NCBI GenBank assembly: GCA_947500415.1 | Contig: CANMRT010000002.1 | Span: 1 to 64,000 of the forward strand | DNA: 64,000 nt | DNA from: an uncultured Roseicyclus sp. | GTDB lineage: Bacteria; Pseudomonadota; Alphaproteobacteria; Rhodobacterales; Rhodobacteraceae | Direction: 5' to 3' | Part shown: one piece after another, positions 21,539 through 29,575 of the stretch | Numbering within the stretch: the first letter of the stretch is position 1 | Layout: each line of letters starts with the position of its first letter | Notes under the pieces: model-generated | The model's database searches: none | Told to the model about the DNA's origin: nothing | What the model saw: the letters and a program-made list of their open reading frames with translations, nothing else | Program-made: the position numbers and the translations under genes

Positions 21539-24500
21539 ATGACCACACTTATCGATTTCAACGATCTTTCCGCTGGCAACATTGTCGACAACCAGTATGT
21601 CGCTGACGGTGTTACCATTTCCGCAACCGGTGGCTCCGGCGATGCGATGATTTTCAACACGGACCTCCCAACGGGTGGCGACAGTGATTTGGCGACAAGC
21701 AACCTCGGAAACGTGCTGATCATCTCCGAAGATGGTGACATGAGCGATCCTGATGATAACGCAAACGGCGGCACCTTCGCCTTCGCGTTTGAGACGGCAT
21801 CGGTCGTTAAGTCCCTTACTTTCCTCGACATTGAAGAGACCGCCGAAATCAAGCTCTTTGACGCAGACGGCAATGTGATCGACACGATCCACGTCAGCGC
21901 CACCGGCAACAACGGCCAGAAAGTCGTTCACATCGACACCGCCAACGTTGCAGAGATGAAGGTCACCCTGTGTGGCTCGGGCGCGATTGATAACCTTGAA
22001 TTCGACGTTCCAGCAGGCCCCGACTTCATTGTCGAAGGCACCTCCGGCGACGATCTGATCGACACTGCCTACGATCAGGATCCCGAAGGCGACATGATCG
22101 ACAACGGTGACAGCCAGGATGGCGACGACGACGACTCCGTCCGCGCCGGTGCTGGTGACGACACTGTCTATGCAGGCGCTGGCGACGACACCGTCGCAGG
22201 TGGCTCGGGCAACGACTTCATCCTCGGCGACGACACGTCTGGCGACCAGGGCGATGACCTGCTGATGGGCGAGGACGGCGACGATACGCTGTGTGGCCTC
22301 GGCGGTGACGACACGCTTGATGGCGGCGCGGGCGACGACTTCCTTGAAGGCATGGAAGGCGACGATCTGATCTTGGGCGGCTCCGGCAACGACAAGGGCT
22401 TCGGCGACAACGGCAACGACACGCTCTTCGGCGACGGCGGCACCCAGGATGACGGTTCGGTCCGCGAGGTGTTCCAGTGGGATCTTGGTCCCTCCAACGC
22501 CTCCGATTTCAGCCAGGACACGGGCAATGTCACCGTTTCCTTCTCCGAGGTGAACGGCGGCGCAAGCGACAACATCTCCTCCGACACGCAAAACGTGGCG
22601 GGCATCGACACCGGCGGTGCGGCCGCGGATGCGACGTCTTCGCTCGACAGCGAAACCAATGGTGAAGGCAACTCCGACACCTATACCCTCGGCTTCTCCG
22701 ATCCTGTTGAAAACGTCTCGTTCCGCGTGAACGACATCGACGGCGACGGCGTGGTGAAAGTCACGGCCAAAGATGCCGACGGCAACCTGATCGAGGTTCA
22801 GCTGGCCGGTGGCTCCGAACTGACCATGCTCGACACCAATGGCGACGGGCTGGCCGATACTGCCGACAGCAACGGCGGCTACCTTCCCGATACCTCCTCG
22901 GAATACTCCCTGCTGGTCACGATCCCGGGCCCCGTGTCCGAGATTGAGATCTTCCACACCCAAGACGGCAGCGGTAACTCCGGCATCAACGTCACCGACG
23001 TCTACTTCGACGTGCCAGGCGTTAACCCCTCCGAGGGCGCCGGCGATGACACCCTTGTGGGCGGCGCAGGCGACGACCTGATCTACGGTGAAGGCGGCGA
23101 CGACAGCCTTAAAGGCGGTGACGGCGACGACACCATCGAAGGCGGCGCCGGCGCCGACATCATCAAGGGTGGCGATGACGCTGACCTTATCGTTGGTGGC
23201 AACAACGGCGACGTTGTCGACGGCGGCACCGGCTCCTCCGCGCCAGATGATGCAAACGACAACGACACGCTCGACCTGACCGGCGAAGGCCCTTTCCGCA
23301 TCATCAACGAGACGCAGGATGCCGACCTCAACTCCACCTCCGGCACGATCGAGTTCGTCAATCCCGATGGCACACCCACCGGCGACACCCTGACCTTCAC
23401 CGAGATCGAAACGATCCTGGGTGAGCGTTTTAACGATGACCCCGACGCGGTGGACGATAGCGGCTCGGGTGATGAGGATACCGACATCACCGGAAACGTG
23501 CTCGCCAACGATACTGATCCGAACGCAGGTGATATGCTGACGGTTATCGGCAACACTGATCCCTCGAACGGCACCGTCACCATCGACGCAAACGGTGATT
23601 ACACCTACACGCCGGACGCTGACTACAACGGCCCCGACAGCTTCACCTACACCGTCTCTGACGGCAACGGCGGCACCGACACGGCCACGGTCAACCTGAC
23701 GGTGAACCCGGTCAACGACGCCCCCGATGCAGTGAACGACTCGGTCACCACCGACGAAGACACGCCCATCACCATCGACCTGCTCGACAACGACACCGAC
23801 GTGGATGGCGACACGCTTGAGATCACCGCGGCCTCCGTTCCGGCCGAGCAAGGTACGGTTGAAATCGTGGCGGGTGAGCTGCTTTACACACCTGCCGAAA
23901 ACTTCAACGGCCCGGCGACGATCAGCTACTCCATCTCCGACGGCAACGGCGGCACGGACACGGCGGATGTGACCGTGGCTGTCACTCCGGTGAACGATGA
24001 TCCGGTCGCCAATGACGACAGCGCGTCCACGATGGAGGACCAATCGGTTGTCGTCGACCTGCTCGGCAACGACACCGATGTTGATGGCGACACGCTCGAA
24101 CTGGCGTCCGTCTCGGTCGATCCGAACCTTGGCACTGTCGTCGACAATGGCGACGGCACCGTCACTTTCACTCCGGCTCCCGACTACAACGGTCCTGTCA
24201 CCATCGACTACACCGTTTCCGACGGCAACGGCGGCACCGATGACGGCCAGGCGGTTGTTTCGGTTGGTGCGGTCAACGATGGCCCGACGGCTGTGGACGA
24301 CAACTCTTCAACCGATGAAGACACGCCGATCACGTTCAACGTTCTGGGCAACGATACCGATCCGGACATGGACGTCCTGGAAATCACCGGCGCCACGGTC
24401 GATCCTGCGGTTGGCATGGTCACCGACAACGGTGACGGCACGCTGACTTTCACGCCTGCTGAAAACTACAACGGCCCGGCCGAGATCAGCTACACGATCA

Positions 24501-27500
24501 CCGACGGCAACGGCGGAACTGACGAAGGCACGTGGAACGTCACCGTCACACCCGTGAACGATGATCCGGTCGCGGTAGATGATGTCGACACGACGGACGA
24601 AGACCAAAGCGTTATCGTTGATCTCATCGGCAATGACACCGATGTGGACGGCGATACATTGACCCTCGAAAGCTTCTCGGTCGATCCGGCTGAAGGCAGC
24701 GCAGTGGACAATGGCGACGGCACCGTCACCTTCACACCGGCGCCGGACTTCAACGGCCCCGCCACGATCACCTACACGGTGTCCGACGGCAACGGCGGCA
24801 CAGATGAAGGCGAAGCCATCGTCTCGGTCGGTGCCATCAATGACGGCCCCGTGGCCGGTGATGACACCGCCACCACCGACGAAGATACGCCCATCACGAT
24901 CACCGATGTGCTGGACAATGACAGCGATGCGGACGGCGACACGCTGACCATCATCTCCGTCACCGTTCCTGCAGAGCAGGGCGAAGTCACCACCGACGGC
25001 ACCAACGTCACCTTCACACCTGCCGAGAACTTCAACGGCCCGGCGACGATCACCTACACGATCTCGGACGGCAACGGCGGCAATGATGTTGGCCTGATCA
25101 ATGTCAACGTTACCCCGGTCAATGATGATCCCGATGCCGTGGATGACAGCGACTCGACCGAATTCGAGACGCCGATTTCCATCGACCTTCTCGACAACGA
25201 CACCGACCTTGATGGCGACAGCCTGACCGTGACCGAGGCCACCGTGCCTGCGGATCAAGGCACGCTCGACAATCAGGGCGGCGGCAACTTCCTCTTCACT
25301 CCTGCTGATGGTTTTGAGGGCACGGCGACCGTTTCCTACACCATCACCGATGGCAATGGCGGCTTTGATAGCGCCGTGCACACCATCGAAGTGGGTGAGG
25401 ATCCGACCCCGCCCGATGGCGTTGTCGACGGCGAAGAGTTCGGCGAAGAAATGGGCCCGGGCTACAACGACGATAACGACCCCACCGATGGTGGCGGCGA
25501 CCAGATCGATGGCGACGATGGCGACGATGATGTCATCGACGGCAACGGCGGCGACGATACCATCAACGCGGGTCAGGGCTCTGACACGGTGTCCGGCGGC
25601 GAAGGCGACGACAGCATCGAAGGCGGTGCCAGCGGCGATGGCGATGAGCTGGACGGTGACGAAGGCAATGACACCCTGATCGGTGGTGGCGGTGACGACA
25701 CCCTGGACGGCGGTGCCGACGACGACGTCATCGACGGCGGCGCGGATGATGACTCCATCACAGGCGGCGACGGCAATGACAGCGTCATCGGTGGTGGCGG
25801 CAACGACACCATCAACACCGGCGGCTCGGAAGATCTGCTAGATACCGGCTGGCCCGGCTATGGCCCGATCCCGGCTGTGGACCCGGACGACGCGCAAGAC
25901 AATGACAAGGACACCGTCTTTGCAGGTGAGGGCAATGACAGCGTCACCACCGGCGATGATGCTGACTTCATCGACGCAGGCACCGGCAACGATACCGTGG
26001 ATGCGGGCATCGATGATGACTCCGTTGTCGGCGGTCAGGGCGACGACCTGATCATCGGCGGCGAAGGCAGTGACACCATTTCGGGTGGTCAGGACGATGA
26101 CACCATCTTCGGTGGCCTCGAAACCCCTGCGCCGTTCGGCACCGACTTGGCGGACGATGGCTTCGGTGCTCCGTTCGGGCCCGATCCGCTGACCGACAAC
26201 AACAACGACAGCATCGACGGCGGTGCCGGCAACGACCTGATCTTCGGTCAGGACGATGACGACACCATCACCGGCGGCACCGGCAACGACACCATCGACG
26301 GTGGCGTGGACAACGACGACATCCGTGGCGGCGCTGGCAACGACAGCTTGCTGGGTGACCACGGCGATGACTTCATGCAGGGCAACTTCGGCGACGACAC
26401 GCTGGAAGGTGGCCGCGGCAACGATACGCTGGAAGGCAATGGCGACGATGACCTGATCATCGGCGGCGCTGGCGACAGCATCATCGGCGGCGGCGACAGC
26501 GACACGATCATCATCGACCAGGACGAAGTCGACAGCAATGGCGACAACGACACCGCCATCTTCGCTGACGGCTCCGGCAATGGCGATGACCGTGATACGC
26601 TCAACCTGACCGACTTCGTGTCCTATCGGAACCTGGTGGAAACGGTCGACGGTGACGGCGACTCAACCTCCGGCTCGGTGGAAGTGAAAAACGACGAAGA
26701 CGAATGGGTCGAAGTCACCTTCGCTGAAATCGAGAACCTGCTTCTGCCCCCGAAAGAACCCGACGGCATCGTTGATGGCGAAGAGTTCGGCGAGGACATG
26801 GGCCCGGGCTACAACGACGACAACCTTCCAACCGATGGCGGCGGCGACCAGATCGACGGCGACGATGGCATCGACGATGTGATCGAAGGCAACGGCGGCG
26901 ATGACACCATCGACGCAGGCCTGGGCGATGACACTGTCTCCGGTGGCACCGGCGACGACGTGATCGACGGCGGCGCAGATGATGGCGACGACGTCATCGA
27001 CGGGGATGAAGGCAACGACTCCATCCTGGGTGGTGAAGGCAACGACACCATCGACGGCGGCGACGACAACGATACGGTCCGTGGCAATGATGGCGACGAC
27101 GTCGTCTCGGGTGGCGCCGGTGAAGACAGCGTCAGCGGCGGCGCGGGTGATGATACGCTCGACGGCGGCGACGACGATGACACCATCAGCGGCGGTTCGG
27201 GCGATGACGTGATCGACGGCGGCGCAGGCAACGACACTGTCACTGCTGGCACCGGCAACGATAGCATCACCGACCTCGAAGGCGACAACGAGATCAACTC
27301 GGACAACCCGGGCTCGTTCAACCCTGACCTTGGCGTTCCAATCGGCAGCCCCGGTGGCGGCTTCTTCGTCACTCCTGGCGACGATCCGAACGACAACAAG
27401 GACACCGTCACAACCGGCGATGGCGACGACACCATCAATGCGGGCGATGATGCTGACCTGATCGATGCGGGCGACGGCGACAATGTTGTCGACGGCGGCA

Positions 27501-28732
27501 CCGATGCGGACACCATCACCACCGGTGACGGCAACGACAGTATCATCGGCGGCGAAGGCAACGACAGCATCGATGCCGGTGACGGCAACGATACCATCGA
27601 CGGCGGCGTGGGCGATCCTGCGGCCAACTTCATCGATGAGCCCAACGACGGCTTCTTCGGCGATCCGATCCTGAACAATGGCGATGACACCATCAACGCC
27701 GGCGCAGGCAACGACGTGGTCAACGGCGAAGACGACAACGACCTGATCGACGGCGGCGAAGGCGACGACACGCTGGACGGCGGCATCGACGACGACACCG
27801 TTCTGGGTGGCGAAGGGGACGACGTCATCATCGGCGGCCAGGGGGCAGACAGCCTCGACGGTGGCATCGGCGATGACACGTTCAATGTTGGCACCTTCAC
27901 CGATCCCAACGGGACCGGCGATTATCAGGAAGGCATTGGAGACGAAATCATTGGCGGCGAAGATGCCGATGATGGGGACGAAGACGTCCTCGACCTCACC
28001 GGCTCCGGCTCGCTTAAGGTGGTGTTCGACGATGCCATCGATCCGACCGGCACTCCCGGCGAATCCGGCACCGTGATCTTCTACACGGACGAGACGCAGA
28101 CCGAAGAATCGGGCCGCCTGACGTTCAAAGAGATCGAGAATGTCATCCCCTGCTTCACGCCGGGTGCCATGATCGCCACGCCGAAAGGTGAGGTTCCGGT
28201 CGAAAGCCTGCGCGAAGGCGACAAGGTCATCACCCGCGACAACGGCATCCAAGAGATCCGTTGGACGGGCGCCCGGACGCTGGACCGCACGGAATTGGCC
28301 GAGCATGGCAACATGAAACCGATCCTGATCAAGGCCGGGTCGCTTGGGCACAACCTGCCCGAACGCGACATGCTGGTCAGCCCGCAGCACCGCGTGCTGG
28401 TCACGGGTGAAACCCCGCAGCTCTACTTCGAAGAAAGCGAAGTTCTGGTTGCGGCAAAGCATCTGGTCGGAAAGCAGGGCGTCAGCATCATGGATACGAT
28501 GCGCACGACCTACATCCACTTCATGTTCGACCGCCACGAAGTGGTTCTGTCGGACGGCGCATGGACCGAAAGCTTCCAGCCTGGCGATCAGTCGCTCGGA
28601 TCCATGGGCGAGGCGAGCCGCGACGAAATCTTCGCGCTGTTCCCCGAGCTTGCCACCGAAGGTGGTCTGACCGACTACGCGGCCGCGCGCCGCACTCTTA
28701 AGGCTCACGAGGCGAAGCTTCTGCAACTCTGA
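21539..28732 (+). CDS. Giant RTX / cadherin-like repeat protein with C-terminal Hint domain
   Basis: A 2397-residue, very acidic protein, probably exported and calcium-binding. Order: beta-sandwich domain (about 1-160); RTX block (165-302); second beta-sandwich (302-500); RTX block (500-580); seven tandem cadherin/Ig-like repeats of about 94 residues (632-1288), each with DEDTPITI, NDTDxDGDTL and YTVSDGNGGTD segments; two long RTX modules (1291-1740 and 1740-2200), both opening with DGxVDGEEFGExMGPGYNDD; and a Hint domain from Cys2205 (CFTPGAMIATP) with the block B histidine in SPQHRVLV. No HN splice junction is seen, so cleavage rather than splicing is likely. The ATG at 21539 has AGGAG eight bases upstream. 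A role as an adhesin or surface-layer/biofilm protein is inference; no type I secretion genes are in the window. Confidence 0.92.
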   Translation: MTTLIDFNDLSAGNIVDNQYVADGVTISATGGSGDAMIFNTDLPTGGDSDLATSNLGNVLIISEDGDMSDPDDNANGGTFAFAFETASVVKSLTFLDIEETAEIKLFDADGNVIDTIHVSATGNNGQKVVHIDTANVAEMKVTLCGSGAIDNLEFDVPAGPDFIVEGTSGDDLIDTAYDQDPEGDMIDNGDSQDGDDDDSVRAGAGDDTVYAGAGDDTVAGGSGNDFILGDDTSGDQGDDLLMGEDGDDTLCGLGGDDTLDGGAGDDFLEGMEGDDLILGGSGNDKGFGDNGNDTLFGDGGTQDDGSVREVFQWDLGPSNASDFSQDTGNVTVSFSEVNGGASDNISSDTQNVAGIDTGGAAADATSSLDSETNGEGNSDTYTLGFSDPVENVSFRVNDIDGDGVVKVTAKDADGNLIEVQLAGGSELTMLDTNGDGLADTADSNGGYLPDTSSEYSLLVTIPGPVSEIEIFHTQDGSGNSGINVTDVYFDVPGVNPSEGAGDDTLVGGAGDDLIYGEGGDDSLKGGDGDDTIEGGAGADIIKGGDDADLIVGGNNGDVVDGGTGSSAPDDANDNDTLDLTGEGPFRIINETQDADLNSTSGTIEFVNPDGTPTGDTLTFTEIETILGERFNDDPDAVDDSGSGDEDTDITGNVLANDTDPNAGDMLTVIGNTDPSNGTVTIDANGDYTYTPDADYNGPDSFTYTVSDGNGGTDTATVNLTVNPVNDAPDAVNDSVTTDEDTPITIDLLDNDTDVDGDTLEITAASVPAEQGTVEIVAGELLYTPAENFNGPATISYSISDGNGGTDTADVTVAVTPVNDDPVANDDSASTMEDQSVVVDLLGNDTDVDGDTLELASVSVDPNLGTVVDNGDGTVTFTPAPDYNGPVTIDYTVSDGNGGTDDGQAVVSVGAVNDGPTAVDDNSSTDEDTPITFNVLGNDTDPDMDVLEITGATVDPAVGMVTDNGDGTLTFTPAENYNGPAEISYTITDGNGGTDEGTWNVTVTPVNDDPVAVDDVDTTDEDQSVIVDLIGNDTDVDGDTLTLESFSVDPAEGSAVDNGDGTVTFTPAPDFNGPATITYTVSDGNGGTDEGEAIVSVGAINDGPVAGDDTATTDEDTPITITDVLDNDSDADGDTLTIISVTVPAEQGEVTTDGTNVTFTPAENFNGPATITYTISDGNGGNDVGLINVNVTPVNDDPDAVDDSDSTEFETPISIDLLDNDTDLDGDSLTVTEATVPADQGTLDNQGGGNFLFTPADGFEGTATVSYTITDGNGGFDSAVHTIEVGEDPTPPDGVVDGEEFGEEMGPGYNDDNDPTDGGGDQIDGDDGDDDVIDGNGGDDTINAGQGSDTVSGGEGDDSIEGGASGDGDELDGDEGNDTLIGGGGDDTLDGGADDDVIDGGADDDSITGGDGNDSVIGGGGNDTINTGGSEDLLDTGWPGYGPIPAVDPDDAQDNDKDTVFAGEGNDSVTTGDDADFIDAGTGNDTVDAGIDDDSVVGGQGDDLIIGGEGSDTISGGQDDDTIFGGLETPAPFGTDLADDGFGAPFGPDPLTDNNNDSIDGGAGNDLIFGQDDDDTITGGTGNDTIDGGVDNDDIRGGAGNDSLLGDHGDDFMQGNFGDDTLEGGRGNDTLEGNGDDDLIIGGAGDSIIGGGDSDTIIIDQDEVDSNGDNDTAIFADGSGNGDDRDTLNLTDFVSYRNLVETVDGDGDSTSGSVEVKNDEDEWVEVTFAEIENLLLPPKEPDGIVDGEEFGEDMGPGYNDDNLPTDGGGDQIDGDDGIDDVIEGNGGDDTIDAGLGDDTVSGGTGDDVIDGGADDGDDVIDGDEGNDSILGGEGNDTIDGGDDNDTVRGNDGDDVVSGGAGEDSVSGGAGDDTLDGGDDDDTISGGSGDDVIDGGAGNDTVTAGTGNDSITDLEGDNEINSDNPGSFNPDLGVPIGSPGGGFFVTPGDDPNDNKDTVTTGDGDDTINAGDDADLIDAGDGDNVVDGGTDADTITTGDGNDSIIGGEGNDSIDAGDGNDTIDGGVGDPAANFIDEPNDGFFGDPILNNGDDTINAGAGNDVVNGEDDNDLIDGGEGDDTLDGGIDDDTVLGGEGDDVIIGGQGADSLDGGIGDDTFNVGTFTDPNGTGDYQEGIGDEIIGGEDADDGDEDVLDLTGSGSLKVVFDDAIDPTGTPGESGTVIFYTDETQTEESGRLTFKEIENVIPCFTPGAMIATPKGEVPVESLREGDKVITRDNGIQEIRWTGARTLDRTELAEHGNMKPILIKAGSLGHNLPERDMLVSPQHRVLVTGETPQLYFEESEVLVAAKHLVGKQGVSIMDTMRTTYIHFMFDRHEVVLSDGAWTESFQPGDQSLGSMGEASRDEIFALFPELATEGGLTDYAAARRTLKAHEAKLLQL

Positions 28733-28808
28733 GTGTGCCTAGGGATCGCGTGTTGCTCGCACCACACGCGGTCCCCCGGATTCTGTAGCCACCACCGAAT
28801 GCGGTGAT

Positions 28809-28848
28809 CGGGCGGTTCTTCCTGGGGGAGGGGCCGCCCGTTTTCTTT
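28809..28848 (+). terminator. Terminator after the RTX-Hint gene
   Basis: Stem CGGGCGG (28809-28815) with CCGCCCG (28834-28840), then TTTTCTTT. It lies about 80 bases after the stop codon. Confidence 0.8.
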
Positions 28849-28871
28849 GGCGGCAACAGTGTGGAAAAGTG

Positions 28872-28995
28872 CGTTCACCTGAACGTAAATTCGGCGAGAT
28901 TGACTAAACTCGGGCCCGGACTGAAACTCCGTTCATCTGAACGCACTTTTCGGGAAAAAAGCGTTCAGATGAACGCAAATGCGTTCACGTGAACG
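28872..28995. repeat. Array of four CGTTCA-N2-TGAACG palindromes
   Basis: Four 14-bp dyads at 28872-28885, 28930-28943, 28962-28975 and 28982-28995, with middle bases CC, TC, GA and CG. Flanks are partly shared too: GAAAAGTG precedes copy 1 and occurs inverted after copy 2, and ACTCC precedes copy 2 and occurs inverted after copy 4. The array lies between convergent genes, and copy 4 contains the stop codon of the minus-strand nucleotidyltransferase gene. It may be a protein-binding cluster; the binding factor is unknown. Confidence 0.8.
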
Positions 28996-29575
28996 GAGTT
29001 TTGGCGCGCCACGCTGCCCAGTCTTCCGGAGTGTCGAGGTCTGTTAGCGCCCGATCATCGGCCAGTGGGATCAGGGCCACATCCCGCGCGTTGGCCTTCA
29101 GAATGCTCTTAGCCCCCTGATCGCCCTGCAATTTCGCCAAGTGTTTGAGGTATTTCGGCGCGAAAATTACCGGCTGACCGGGCGTGCCATCCTTGCTTGC
29201 GGCTTGCAGGATCGGGGAAAGGTTCTGGGCGTAAAGTCCTGATAACAGATGTAAATCCGACGCGCTGATCTCTGGCATATCCGCTAAAACAATCATCACG
29301 GCCCGGTTCTTAACACCTTCAACGCCCGCCCGGATCGACGCCGCCATCCCGTCCGTTCCCGTGGCCTCCACGACCTCCACGGCCAAGTCCTCCAGCACCG
29401 CGCGCTTTGCATCCTGACCGGGCCCAAGCACCACCCGTGTTTCCCCGGATTTCACGCAACGCTCTGACATCAAACGCAAAAGTGGTAATCCGCCCACGTT
29501 CTCCAACAGCTTATCCGCCCCCTTCATCCGGGACGAAGCCCCAGCGGCAAGCAGTATAATCAGCGGATCCTTCAT
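28985..29575 (-). CDS. MobA/MocA-like nucleotidyltransferase
   Basis: A 196-residue NTP-transferase with the GT-A-type nucleotide motif LLAAGASSRMKGADKLL at the start, a metal-binding ADMP motif mid-protein, and GTPGQPVIF. This is the pattern of molybdenum-cofactor cytidylyl/guanylyltransferases (MocA/MobA). No molybdenum enzyme is adjacent. Instead it overlaps, by four bases, the stop of an FAD/GcvT-type dehydrogenase gene. The true substrate is therefore uncertain. Its last codons and stop lie inside the palindrome array. Confidence 0.82.
   Translation of the reverse strand: MKDPLIILLAAGASSRMKGADKLLENVGGLPLLRLMSERCVKSGETRVVLGPGQDAKRAVLEDLAVEVVEATGTDGMAASIRAGVEGVKNRAVMIVLADMPEISASDLHLLSGLYAQNLSPILQAASKDGTPGQPVIFAPKYLKHLAKLQGDQGAKSILKANARDVALIPLADDRALTDLDTPEDWAAWRAKTPFT

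Noticed and set aside
25400-28100. Regular short DNA repeats resembling a CRISPR or satellite array.
   Set aside because: The period follows the 9-residue RTX reading frame and the repeats are inside one continuous protein.
21524-28726. Several long minus-strand frames opposite the RTX gene, up to about 840 codons.
   Set aside because: They arise from the repetitive GAC/GGC codons of the RTX repeats read backwards. They contain only low-complexity Val/Ala or Ser/Pro repeats.
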